DNA from: JBBROS01 sp964246015
GTDB taxonomy: Bacteria > Pseudomonadota > Alphaproteobacteria > Acetobacterales > Acetobacteraceae
Direction: 5' to 3'
Length of the DNA: 64,000 bases
Assembly (NCBI GenBank): GCA_964246015.1
Contig: CAXTPG010000011.1
Span: forward strand, 1 to 64,000
A program made the translations under genes and the position numbers. Positions 51,006 to 59,285 of this stretch are shown here, one piece after another. Numbering within the stretch: the stretch's first letter is position 1; each line of letters opens with the position of its first letter. Under the pieces are notes generated by a model. That model was not told where the DNA came from. It saw only the letters and a program-made list of their open reading frames with translations, and made no database searches.

Positions 51006-51866
51006 ATGCCCCTCCCCCGCCGCCGCTTCCTGTTCGCCGCAGCCTGCGCCGCCTGCGCCCCAACCGCCCTGCGCGCCGCCACTGCGCCCGACGCGCTCGC
51101 AACCGTCCCCGCCCCAACCCTCACCCCCGCCGAGCAGGAGCGCCACCGCATCCTCATGCTCCTCGCCATGGCCCTCACCCACGACGAATGGGGCATCAAC
51201 CCGGAGCGCCCGGACCTCCTTCGCGACTATGCCGCCGCGGCACCCGGACGCTCCTTCCGTCCCTATGTCGGCCACAATATCGGCGCCCTTCTCGTCGACG
51301 CCGCCGGGGGCATCGTCGGCTTCCAGCGCAACCGCAACGTCCAGCTCAACAGCACGCTGGAACACGCCGAGGCCCGCGCCGTCCGCATCGCCATCGCCGA
51401 CGCCAACGCGCGCCGCCGCCGCGCCGGCCTCCGTCTCAACGACTACGCGACCCTGCTTCGCGGCCACCGCGTCTACACGACGCTCGAACCCTGCGCCCAG
51501 TGCGCCGGCATCATGACGCTCGCGACGCTCGACGCCGTCGTCTTCCCCCAGGACGACCCCGGCCAGCACCACGTCGCCGCCATCCTCTACAACCTCAACG
51601 ACGGCCTCGGCCCCCGCCGCGGCCCGGCCCCCTTGCGCGCCGCCTTCATGCCGCAGGCCGCCGCCCTCGCCGACGCCTACGCCGCCTTCGCCGCCGCCGC
51701 CCCCCCGGGCGGACGCACCGGCCTCACCTCCTTCCTCGAGACCGTCGCCGCCTGGCGCATCTTCGGCACCGCCGTCCAGGACCTCGCGACGATGCAGCCC
51801 GAGGACCCCGCCAACCGCCAGAACCTGGCTGCCGCACGCGCGTTCCGCAACCGCCCGCGCCTATAG
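51006..51866 (+). CDS. Exported cytidine/deoxycytidylate deaminase-fold protein
   Basis: A 286-residue protein of the zinc deaminase superfamily. Zinc ligands are visible as HAE (in LEHAEARAV, with the catalytic Glu) and PCAQC (in LEPCAQCAGIM). Unusually for this family it begins with a twin-arginine-type leader, PRRRFLFAAACAACAPTALRA, implying folded export after zinc insertion. About 100 extra residues follow the deaminase core. It starts 47 nt after the STAND gene on the same strand. The substrate is unknown. Its stop overlaps the 3' end of the convergent peptidase gene by 6 nt. Confidence 0.75.
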   Translation: MPLPRRRFLFAAACAACAPTALRAATAPDALATVPAPTLTPAEQERHRILMLLAMALTHDEWGINPERPDLLRDYAAAAPGRSFRPYVGHNIGALLVDAAGGIVGFQRNRNVQLNSTLEHAEARAVRIAIADANARRRRAGLRLNDYATLLRGHRVYTTLEPCAQCAGIMTLATLDAVVFPQDDPGQHHVAAILYNLNDGLGPRRGPAPLRAAFMPQAAALADAYAAFAAAAPPGGRTGLTSFLETVAAWRIFGTAVQDLATMQPEDPANRQNLAAARAFRNRPRL

Positions 51867-53642
51867 CGGCCGGCACGCCTCCGCCAACCACGCGCGGGCC
51901 GCCCCGTCCAGCCGGGGCCCCACCTCCGCCAGCACCCGCCCGTGATAGGCGTCGAGCCAGGCCCGCTCCTTGACGGTCAGCATCTCCGCGTCGACCAGCC
52001 GCCGGTCGAACGGCGCCCAGGTCAGCACCTCGAACCCCAGGAAGGGCTTGCGCGCCATGGGCGCCGGATGCGGCTGCACGATCAGAAGATTCTCGAGCCG
52101 GATGCCGTACCCGCCCGGCTCGTAGAACCCCGGCTCGTTCGACATGATCATCCCGGGCGCCAGCGCCACCGGCCTTGCGTTGCGCGACAGGCTGGCCGGC
52201 CCCTCGTGCACGCTCAGAAAGCTGCCGACGCCGTGCCCGGTGCCGTGGTCGTAATCCAGCCCCGCGGCCCACAACGCCCGCCGCGCGAACGCGTCGAGAT
52301 GCGGCCCGGCAACCCCCTTCGGGAACACGGCCGTCGCGATCGCGATGTGTCCCTGCAGCACCCGCGTGAACCGGTCGCGCAACTCCGCCGGCGGCTGCCC
52401 CGGTCCCGTCCACACCGTCCGCGTCACGTCCGTCGTCCCGTCCGGATACTGCGCGCCGCTATCGATCAGATAGGTCTCGTCCGGACCCAGCACGCGGTCC
52501 GTCTCCGGCGACACGCGGTAATGGATGATGGCCCCGTTCGGCCCGGACCCCGAGATGGCCGGGAAGCTCTCCTCGCGGAAGCCCGGGACCTCTCCGCGCA
52601 ACGCCAGCAGCCGGGCCGCCGCCTGCATCTCCGTCGTGTCCGCCCGCCGGCCGGTATCCAGCCAGTGCAGGAACCGGCAGACCGCGACCGCATCCCGGCG
52701 ATGGGCCGCCCGCGCGCCGTCCTGCTCCGTCGCGTTCTTGCAGGACTTCGGCAGCGCGCAAGGGTCCGGCCCATCCATGACGCGCGCGCCCGCAGCCTCC
52801 AGCCGCTGCGCGAACCACACCGGCGCCCCGGCCCGATCGACCCGCACCGTCTTGCCCGAAAGCCCGGCAAGCGCACCCTCCAGCGCAGCCGGGGCCGCCA
52901 CGGACACCCCGTTCCCCAGCCACGCCCGCGTCTCCGGCCCCAGCTTCCCGGGATCCATGAAGACCTGCACCCCTCCGTCGTCGTGCAGGACCGCAAACCC
53001 GAGCGCGAACGGCGTGAACGACAGGTCCCCCCCCCGAATGTTGAGCAGCCACGCGAGCGACGCCGGGTCCGTCAGCACCGCCGCATCCTGCCCGGCCTCC
53101 CGCAACGCGCGCCCCAGCTCCGTCCGCTTCTCCGCCGACGCGACGCCCGAGTATTCCAGCCCATGCGGCACCGCCGCCGCCACCGGCGGCGCCGGGCGAT
53201 CCGGCCAGGCCGCATCGATCGGATTCCGCTCGACCGGCACCATCGACAGCCCGGCATCGACATACCGCGCCAGCCCGTCCGCGCTCATCAGCCGCGGGTC
53301 GTAGCCGATGCGCGCGCCCACCCCCGCGTGCTCCTGCAGCCACGCCGGCGCCGGCTCCTCGATCATGTGCCGCCGCTCGAACAGCGCCGGGTCGGTCTGC
53401 GTCTCCATCTGCGCCACATACCGCCCGTCCGTGAACGCCGCGGCCCGGTCCGGCAGGACGCAGGCAAGCCCGGCGCTGCCGGTGAACCCCGTCAACCAGG
53501 CCAGACGCTCCGCCCCGGGCGGGACATATTCACCCAGATGCTCATCGGCGCGTGGCACCACGAAGCCCTGCAACCCTGCAGCGGAAAGCTCTGCCCGGAC
53601 GGTTGCGAGGCGGTCGGCATGGGTGTCGGCGGCGATCATCAT
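51861..53642 (-). CDS. pepP: Aminopeptidase P family Xaa-Pro peptidase (M24B)
   Basis: A 593-residue three-domain aminopeptidase P (two creatinase N-terminal domains and the pita-bread catalytic domain), the long form found in alphaproteobacteria and eukaryotes. Metal ligands are visible as YLIDSGAQY and DGTTDVTRTVW (two Asp), GTGHGVGSFLSVHE (His), and the Glu residues in SNEPGFYEPGGYGIRLEN. It removes an N-terminal residue before proline. The ATG at 53642 is chosen, preceded by GUGAAG; an ATG 16 codons upstream is possible. Confidence 0.88.
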   Translation of the reverse strand: MMIAADTHADRLATVRAELSAAGLQGFVVPRADEHLGEYVPPGAERLAWLTGFTGSAGLACVLPDRAAAFTDGRYVAQMETQTDPALFERRHMIEEPAPAWLQEHAGVGARIGYDPRLMSADGLARYVDAGLSMVPVERNPIDAAWPDRPAPPVAAAVPHGLEYSGVASAEKRTELGRALREAGQDAAVLTDPASLAWLLNIRGGDLSFTPFALGFAVLHDDGGVQVFMDPGKLGPETRAWLGNGVSVAAPAALEGALAGLSGKTVRVDRAGAPVWFAQRLEAAGARVMDGPDPCALPKSCKNATEQDGARAAHRRDAVAVCRFLHWLDTGRRADTTEMQAAARLLALRGEVPGFREESFPAISGSGPNGAIIHYRVSPETDRVLGPDETYLIDSGAQYPDGTTDVTRTVWTGPGQPPAELRDRFTRVLQGHIAIATAVFPKGVAGPHLDAFARRALWAAGLDYDHGTGHGVGSFLSVHEGPASLSRNARPVALAPGMIMSNEPGFYEPGGYGIRLENLLIVQPHPAPMARKPFLGFEVLTWAPFDRRLVDAEMLTVKERAWLDAYHGRVLAEVGPRLDGAARAWLAEACRPL

Positions 53643-53797
53643 TTCTTCACATTTCACATAGCTGCGATCTGTTCCATGCGTTTGAAGCATGGCAGCGCAA
53701 GGCAGTTAGCACATGCAGCATCGGCCCGGCGGGCGCATATACCCGCCGTCACCGAAGCGGCAGCCCCTGCCGGAACCGACTTGAAAAGGATCGACAA
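53643..53797. promoter_or_regulatory. Divergent region pepP / DUF1127 gene with inverted repeat
   Basis: A 155-nt divergent region. An inverted repeat GGCGGG-N8-CCCGCC (53728-53733 and 53742-53747) surrounds the only AT-rich segment, CGCATATA. A strong AAAAGGA ribosome site precedes the DUF1127 ATG. The repeat may be an operator or a hairpin in the leader of the small protein gene. Confidence 0.4.
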
Positions 53798-54097
53798 ATG
53801 AATGCCCCGCTCGCCAAGGAGCAGATCGCGCTCCTGATGTCCGACAGCCTCACGTACCGTTCGTCGGTCGTCCAGGGCACGGATGGCACGGTCGCCGAGC
53901 CGCGCCCCTCTTTCTTCGCCGTGCTGGCCCGGCGCGTATCCCGCGCCATGTCCGCCCTGGCTGCCCTGCCCCGCCGCCGGGCCGTGATCGACGAACTGAA
54001 CATGCTCAGCGACCGCGAACTGGCCGATATCGGCCTCAGCCGCGCCGACCTGTCCCGCGTGTTCGACCCGGCCTTCACCGCCGCCCGCCGCGCCTGA
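53798..54097 (+). CDS. DUF1127 small protein
   Basis: A 99-residue protein whose C-terminal 45 residues form the DUF1127 domain (RRRAVIDELNMLSDRELADIGLSRADLSRVF). The Arg-rich helix in such proteins binds RNA or partner proteins, and relatives influence phosphate/carbon metabolism and sRNA turnover in Agrobacterium and Rhodobacter. The N-terminal half is not conserved and its function is unknown. It converges with prmA; a palindromic repeat lies just beyond its stop. Confidence 0.85.
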   Translation: MNAPLAKEQIALLMSDSLTYRSSVVQGTDGTVAEPRPSFFAVLARRVSRAMSALAALPRRRAVIDELNMLSDRELADIGLSRADLSRVFDPAFTAARRA

Positions 54098-54112
54098 TCC
54101 ACAGGCTGGACG

Positions 54113-55027
54113 TCATCCCCGGGCCTGGCCCGGGGACCTCGTCCATGGTTTCCGGATCACCAGCGTCGCCCACTGCCCCTCCGTCAGCACGCGGTCCAGC
54201 ACCAATCCCTGACGCCGGTGCGCCGCCAGCACCATCCGGATCTGGTTGACCAGCAAGCCTGCCAGCACCGCCCGCCCGCCCGGCGCCAGGTGCAAGCCCA
54301 AATCCCGCGCCATCGCACATAGCGGCCGCGCCAGGATGTTCGCGAACACCAGCGCATAGGGCCCGCCGCCCCGCACCACGGGCGCCCGCCACCCATCCGC
54401 CAGCACCGCCCGCACCAGCCGCGACACCCCGTTCGCCGCCGCATTCTGCCGCGCGACCCGAACCGACCACGGCTCGATATCCGTCGCCAGCACCCGCCGC
54501 CGCAGCCGCTTCGCCGCCGCCATCGCCAGGATGCCCGACCCCGTCCCCAGGTCCAGCAGCGCCCCCGGGCCCACCCGCACACCCTCGAACGCCCGCAAGC
54601 AGCCCCGCGTCGATCCGTGCTCGCCGGACCCGAATGCAAGCCCCGCATCCAAGGTCAGCACGATCATCCCCGCCGGTTCGGGCCCCGCATCATGCGTCCC
54701 GCGCACCAGGAACCGCCGGCCAACCCGCTGCGGCGGAAACGACGCCTGCGTCCGCGCAAGCCACCCCTCCGCCTCCGTCGCCGCCCGCTCCACCCCGGCG
54801 TCCACGCCCGACGTCAATGCGGCCAGCAGCAATGCCCGGTCCAGCGGCCCCCGATCCGCCCCGGCCTCGCGCACGCCCTCCACCCGCCAGGTCCGGGCAT
54901 CCTCGTCGACCAGGAAGAACCCCACCGTCTCACATGTCGACGTGAACGCCGCCTCGTACGCCTCCAGCGCCGCCTCCGGCACCGTGACCGACACCGTCTC
55001 CAGCGGTCCCGCCCTTCGCTTCATCAT
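54113..55027 (-). CDS. prmA: Ribosomal protein L11 methyltransferase
   Basis: A 304-residue SAM-dependent methyltransferase. The PrmA markers are present: LAFGSGEHGSTRGCL, LLDLGTGSGILAMAAAK (SAM loop), ATDIEPWSVRVARQNAAANG and FANILARPL. It trimethylates amino groups of L11. Two adjacent Met codons (55027 and 55024) can serve as start. It follows the UvrD-like helicase gene after 7 nt on the same strand. Its last residues (SPGQARG) are encoded by a palindromic repeat that also forms a hairpin at the gene end. Confidence 0.9.
   Translation of the reverse strand: MMKRRAGPLETVSVTVPEAALEAYEAAFTSTCETVGFFLVDEDARTWRVEGVREAGADRGPLDRALLLAALTSGVDAGVERAATEAEGWLARTQASFPPQRVGRRFLVRGTHDAGPEPAGMIVLTLDAGLAFGSGEHGSTRGCLRAFEGVRVGPGALLDLGTGSGILAMAAAKRLRRRVLATDIEPWSVRVARQNAAANGVSRLVRAVLADGWRAPVVRGGGPYALVFANILARPLCAMARDLGLHLAPGGRAVLAGLLVNQIRMVLAAHRRQGLVLDRVLTEGQWATLVIRKPWTRSPGQARG
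54116..54136. repeat. CCCCGGG palindromic repeat at the end of prmA
   Basis: Perfect 10-bp arms TCCCCGGGCC and GGCCCGGGGA around a single T, inside a longer stretch (GACGTCATCCCCGGGCC) like the dispersed palindrome frequent in alphaproteobacterial genomes. It lies between the convergent DUF1127 and prmA genes and reaches into the last prmA codons, so it may end transcription in both directions. Confidence 0.6.
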
Positions 55028-55034
55028 CGGCGCT

Positions 55035-57230
55035 TCATGCCCGCTCCACGAAGCGGTCCAGCAGCCGCTTCTGCCCGGCCTTTTCGAACAGCACCTCCAG
55101 CCGGTCGTCATCCACATCCAGCACCCGCCCGTACCCGAACTTCTGATGGAACACCCGGCTTCCCACCGGGATCGCCTCCGCCCGGGCGGGCCGCGCCGGC
55201 TGCTCCCATGCCTCGATCACCTTCGGCGTGGCCGCCCGCCGGGCCACCAGCGGTCCGTTGCCGAACACGCTGGGTGCCGAGAGCAGCCGCTGCTCCCGCT
55301 GCAACGCCGCAGACCCCGCCCGTTCCACATGCGCCTCCGGCAGCTCGTCGACGAACCGGCTCGGGATGCTGCTCTGCCAGTTCGCATAAAGGCGCCGGTT
55401 GGCGGCGTAGCTGACGATCGCCCGCTTCCGTGCCCGCGTCAGGCCGACATATGCAAGCCGCCGCTCCTCCTCCAGCCCCTTCTGCCCTCCTTCGTCCAGC
55501 GTCCGCTGGCTCGGGAACAGTCCTTCCTCCCATCCCGGCAGGAACACCGTGTCGAACTCCAGCCCCTTCGCCCCGTGCAGCGTCATCATGCTGCACCGGT
55601 CGCCCTCGGCGTTCTCCTCGTTCTCCATCACCAGGCTGACATGGTCCAGGAACCCGGCCAGGCTCTCGAAGTCCGCCAAGGCCCGGACCAGCTCCTTCAG
55701 GTTCTCGATCCGCCCGGGCGCGTCCGGCGACTTGTCCGCCTGCCACATCGCCATGTACCCGCTCTCGTCCAGCATCGTCGCCAGCACGATGACATGCCCG
55801 TCCCGCGGCAGCGCCTCCCGCCATCGCGCCAGGTTCGCGAACAGCGACGCCAGGCCGTCCCGCAGCTTGCCCTTCAGCGCCCCGGCCCGCACGAGCCCTT
55901 CCGCCGCCTCGGTCAGCGGCACGCCCTGCGCCCGCGCCGCCTCGTGCATCGTCCGCAGCGCGCCCTCGCCCACGCCGCGCCGGGGCACGTTCACGATCCG
56001 CTCGAACGCGAGGTCGTCTGCCGGCTGGTGCAGCACCCGCATATACGCGACCGCGTCCCGGATCTCGGCCCGCTCGTAGAACCGCAGCCCGCCGATGATC
56101 CGGTACGGCGTCCCCTGGACGATCAGCCGCTCCTCGAACGCCCGCGTCTGCGCCGTCGTCCGCACCAGGATCGCGATCTCGCTCAACGGGTGCCCGTCCC
56201 GCCGCAGCGCCTCGATCCGCTCGCCCACCATGCGGGCCTCCTCGTCCGAGTCCCACAGCGACACGACGCTCACCGGCTCCCCGGCCGCATCGTTCCGCCC
56301 CGACCGCAGCGTCTTGCCCAGCCGCCCCTCGTTGTTCGCGATCAACCCCGCCGCGGCCCCCAGGATCGGCGCCGTGCTGCGGTAGTTCCGCTCCAGCCGC
56401 ACGATGACCGCCCCCGGGAAGTCCTTCTCGAACCGAAGGATGTTCTCCACCTCCGCGCCCCGCCACGAATAGATGCTCTGGTCGTCGTCGCCCACGCAGC
56501 AGATGTTCTTGTGCGCCTGCGCCAGCAACCGCAGCCACAGATACTGGACGACGTTCGTGTCCTGATATTCGTCGACCAGGATGTAGCGGAACCGCCGCCC
56601 GTACTCGGCCAGGATATCCGGGTGGCCGCGCAATATCTCCGTCATGTGCAACAGCAGATCGCCGAAGTCGCAGGTGTTCAACTGCCGCAGCCGCGCCTGG
56701 TAGGCGCCATACAGCGTGCGCGACAGGCCGCCCGCGAAATCCCCCTCCTCCGACGCCGGCACCTTGTCCGGGACCACGCCGCGGTCCTTCCAGCGCTGGA
56801 TCATTCCCATCAGCACCTGCGGCAACCACCGCTTCGCATCGATCCGCGCCGCCTCCATCACCTGCTTCAGCAGCCGCAACTGATCGTCGGAATCGAGGAT
56901 CGTGAACCCGCTCGTCAGGCCCACGATGTGCGCGTGCCGCCGCAGCATCCGCGCGCACAGCGCATGGAACGTTCCCAGCCACAGCCCTTCTGCGGGCCGG
57001 CCCAGGATCGCGCCCACGCGCTCCCGCATCTCCCGCGCCGCCTTGTTCGTGAACGTCACCGCCAGCACCTGCCCCGGCGCCGCCCGGCCTGTCAGCAGGA
57101 TGTGCGCGAACCGGGTCGTCAGCACGCGGGTCTTGCCCGTGCCGGCGCCGGCCAGCACCAGCACCGGGCCGTCCACGGCCTCGACCGCCGCCCGCTGCTC
57201 GGGGTTCAGGCGGGCCAGGTATTCCGTCAT
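55035..57230 (-). CDS. UvrD/PcrA-type ATP-dependent DNA helicase
   Basis: A 731-residue superfamily 1A helicase. Motif I is GAGTGKTRVLTTR, II VDEYQDTN, III GDDDQSIYSWRGA, IV RNYRS, V LHGAKGLEFDTVFLPG and VI VGLTRARKRAI. A C-terminal Tudor-like domain (GSRVFHQKFGYGRVLDVD) as in PcrA and UvrD binds RNA polymerase in other bacteria. It acts in excision repair and in removing RecA or stalled polymerase. Whether it is the UvrD or the PcrA-like paralogue cannot be told from the sequence alone. Confidence 0.92.
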   Translation of the reverse strand: MTEYLARLNPEQRAAVEAVDGPVLVLAGAGTGKTRVLTTRFAHILLTGRAAPGQVLAVTFTNKAAREMRERVGAILGRPAEGLWLGTFHALCARMLRRHAHIVGLTSGFTILDSDDQLRLLKQVMEAARIDAKRWLPQVLMGMIQRWKDRGVVPDKVPASEEGDFAGGLSRTLYGAYQARLRQLNTCDFGDLLLHMTEILRGHPDILAEYGRRFRYILVDEYQDTNVVQYLWLRLLAQAHKNICCVGDDDQSIYSWRGAEVENILRFEKDFPGAVIVRLERNYRSTAPILGAAAGLIANNEGRLGKTLRSGRNDAAGEPVSVVSLWDSDEEARMVGERIEALRRDGHPLSEIAILVRTTAQTRAFEERLIVQGTPYRIIGGLRFYERAEIRDAVAYMRVLHQPADDLAFERIVNVPRRGVGEGALRTMHEAARAQGVPLTEAAEGLVRAGALKGKLRDGLASLFANLARWREALPRDGHVIVLATMLDESGYMAMWQADKSPDAPGRIENLKELVRALADFESLAGFLDHVSLVMENEENAEGDRCSMMTLHGAKGLEFDTVFLPGWEEGLFPSQRTLDEGGQKGLEEERRLAYVGLTRARKRAIVSYAANRRLYANWQSSIPSRFVDELPEAHVERAGSAALQREQRLLSAPSVFGNGPLVARRAATPKVIEAWEQPARPARAEAIPVGSRVFHQKFGYGRVLDVDDDRLEVLFEKAGQKRLLDRFVERA

Positions 57231-57272
57231 GCCGGGTTGCTGCGTCGCGTCACGGCCGGGCTATAGACCCCT

Positions 57273-58259
57273 ATGCACCGCCAGGCCAACCCGCTGCTGC
57301 ACCAACCGCTCCGCGCTTTGGCGTGGTCCGCCCGCAAAGGCTCCATCCTGCTCGCCGTCGGCATCTTCGGCGGCGTGCTGTCGCCCGGTCTGGCCGCAGC
57401 CTTTAAGGGGTTCGTCACCCCCAACGTGCTGCTGATGACGACGCTGGTCCTGCTCCGCGTGGACCTGCCGCGCACGCTCGCGCATCTGAAGCGCCCGGTC
57501 CGCGTGGGCGCCATCGTGCTGTTCCAGATGCTGGTCTGCCCGTTGATCGCCTGGGCCGCCGTGGCGCCCCTGCCGCTCGATCCCGGGATCGCCGCGGGCG
57601 TCGTGATCTTCGCGACGGGATGCGCCGCAACGTCGTCGGCCGCCTTCGCGCGGCTTGTGGGGCTCGATCCCGACCTCTCGCTGCTCGCGACCCTGGCGAT
57701 GCTGGTCCTGGTGCCGATCACGGCGCCGCCGATCGCGCTCTGGCTGCTGGGCATCGATCTCTCGCTCTCGACGCCGGCGTTCATGGGCCGGCTGTTGCTG
57801 GTCGTGGGGCTGCCCATGCTCCTGTCGCTGCTCCTGCGCCGCCTGATCGGCCGCGCGGCGCTGGACCGCTGGGGCGATGCGGTGGACGGGGCGCTGGTCT
57901 GGCTCGTCGTGTTCTACGGTTTCGCGGTCATGGACGGCCTGGCGCCCCGCATGGCCAACGACCCGGCCTGGGTCGTCCAGGCCCTGCTCGCCGCCTTCGC
58001 GGTCGACTACGGGCTGAACGCCGCGACGACGCTGGCCTTCGCCCGATGGGGGATCCGCCCCGCCGCGACGGCCGGGCTGATGAGCGGCAACCGCAACATG
58101 GCGCTCTATCTGGCCGTGCTGCCCGCCACCACGGACCCCCGCATCACCCTCTTCTTCGGCCTCTGCCAGTTCCCGCTGTTTCTCAGCCCGTTCCTGCTCA
58201 GGCCAGCGTATCGCTGGCTGCTGGCCGCACGCCCAGCAGATGCGCGATCGCATAGGTGA
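57273..58259 (+). CDS. Bile acid:sodium symporter (BASS) family transporter
   Basis: A 328-residue membrane protein with about 9-10 helices. It resembles the bacterial BASS/SBF-like family: KGFVTPNVLLMTTLVLLRVDLPRTLAHL near the start, ATGCAATSSAAFARLVGLDPDLSLL in the middle, and a SGNRNMALYLAVLP motif near the end. It is divergent from the helicase gene with 42 nt between starts. Its last 62 nt overlap the 3' end of metF on the other strand. Substrate unknown; organic anions are typical. Confidence 0.75.
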   Translation: MHRQANPLLHQPLRALAWSARKGSILLAVGIFGGVLSPGLAAAFKGFVTPNVLLMTTLVLLRVDLPRTLAHLKRPVRVGAIVLFQMLVCPLIAWAAVAPLPLDPGIAAGVVIFATGCAATSSAAFARLVGLDPDLSLLATLAMLVLVPITAPPIALWLLGIDLSLSTPAFMGRLLLVVGLPMLLSLLLRRLIGRAALDRWGDAVDGALVWLVVFYGFAVMDGLAPRMANDPAWVVQALLAAFAVDYGLNAATTLAFARWGIRPAATAGLMSGNRNMALYLAVLPATTDPRITLFFGLCQFPLFLSPFLLRPAYRWLLAARPADARSHR

Positions 58260-59184
58260 GGTCGGGCCGGTTCAGCGTGTAGAAATGGAACTCGTCGACG
58301 CCGTTCGCCTGCAGCAAGCGCACCTGCTCGGCCGCGACGATCGCCGCGATCATCCGCCGCAGCTCCGGATCGTTCTCCGTCCCCTCGAACAGCGGCCCCA
58401 TCCATGCGGGTACGGACGTGCCGCACATCGCGCTGAACTTGGCGGCCTGCGCGTAGTTCGAGACAGGCATGATCCCGGGCACGATCGGCGCCGTGATCCC
58501 CGCGGCCAACGCCCGGTCCAGGAAACGCAGGAACATCGTGCCGTCGAAGAAATACTGCGTGATCGCCCGCGTCGCGCCGGCATCCAGCTTGCGCTTCAAG
58601 TTGTCGACGTCGTGGTCCGCGCTCAGCGCCGTCGGATGGGTTTCCGGATACGCCGCGACCGAAATCTCGAAGTCGGCCACCCGCTTCAGCCCGGCCACGA
58701 GGTCCGTCGCGTAGGCGTAGCCCTCCGGATGCGGCGCATACGCCTCACCCGGTGGCGCATCGCCCCGCAACGCCACGATGTGCCGCACGCCCGCATCCCA
58801 ATACTGCCGCGCCACGTCGTCCACTTCGCCCCGCGACGCGCCCACGCAGGTCAGGTGCGCCGCCGGTGTCAGCGTCGTCTCCGTCACGATCCGCGCCACC
58901 GTCGCATGCGTCCGCGTCTGCGTCGTGCCGCCCGCCCCATACGTCACGCTGACGAACCGGGGCGCCAGCGGCTCCAGCCGCCGGATGCACGTCCACAACT
59001 GCGTTTCCAACGCCTCCGTCTTCGGCGGAAAGAACTCGAACGACAGCGCCGGCGGCGACAACACGGCCGAGCGGGGTGGCAATCCGTCGAACCTGGGGCC
59101 GGTCAACCACCGCTCGATGGTGGCAGACCCTGCCTCGGGCTGCGGCTTCTGTGGCGTGACCTGGTTCATCCCGGCGCTATCCAT
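58198..59184 (-). CDS. metF: Methylenetetrahydrofolate reductase
   Basis: A 328-residue TIM-barrel flavoprotein. MetF markers are LSFEFFPPKTEALE, RFVSVTYGAGGTT, HLTCVGASR, IVALRGDAP, AAYPETHP, KRKLDAGATRAITQYFFD and GIMPVSNY. It reduces 5,10-methylene-THF to 5-methyl-THF for methionine synthesis. Two candidate starts lie at 59184 and 59169; the family core begins near residue 50, so the N-terminal extension is dispensable either way. The 3' end overlaps the BASS gene by 62 nt. Confidence 0.92.
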   Translation of the reverse strand: MDSAGMNQVTPQKPQPEAGSATIERWLTGPRFDGLPPRSAVLSPPALSFEFFPPKTEALETQLWTCIRRLEPLAPRFVSVTYGAGGTTQTRTHATVARIVTETTLTPAAHLTCVGASRGEVDDVARQYWDAGVRHIVALRGDAPPGEAYAPHPEGYAYATDLVAGLKRVADFEISVAAYPETHPTALSADHDVDNLKRKLDAGATRAITQYFFDGTMFLRFLDRALAAGITAPIVPGIMPVSNYAQAAKFSAMCGTSVPAWMGPLFEGTENDPELRRMIAAIVAAEQVRLLQANGVDEFHFYTLNRPDLTYAIAHLLGVRPAASDTLA

Positions 59185-59285
59185 GTTGTGATCGTGCAAG
59201 CCCGCACGTGCTGCCTGTAATATAGCGGCTCCCGGGCGCAACGCCATTCGCGCTCTTACGTTGGCTGCCCTGCCGTACTGGATCG
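59185..59285. promoter_or_regulatory. Divergent region metF / mlaA
   Basis: A 101-nt divergent region. TAATATA (59218-59224) is the only AT-rich hexamer run and reads TATATT towards metF and TAATAT towards mlaA, so it may serve as -10 in either direction; no good -35 is found at the right distance. I looked for SAM-II or SAH riboswitch sequence and saw none. Confidence 0.35.

Noticed and set aside
47257..51117. 1286-codon minus-strand open frame opposite the STAND gene
   Set aside because: Gly/Glu/Val-rich shadow of a gene with clear Walker motifs; extends over three plus-strand genes.
59185..59285. Possible SAM-II or SAH riboswitch before metF
   Set aside because: No recognisable riboswitch core or pairing pattern; only a short AT-rich run and a GC-rich stem.
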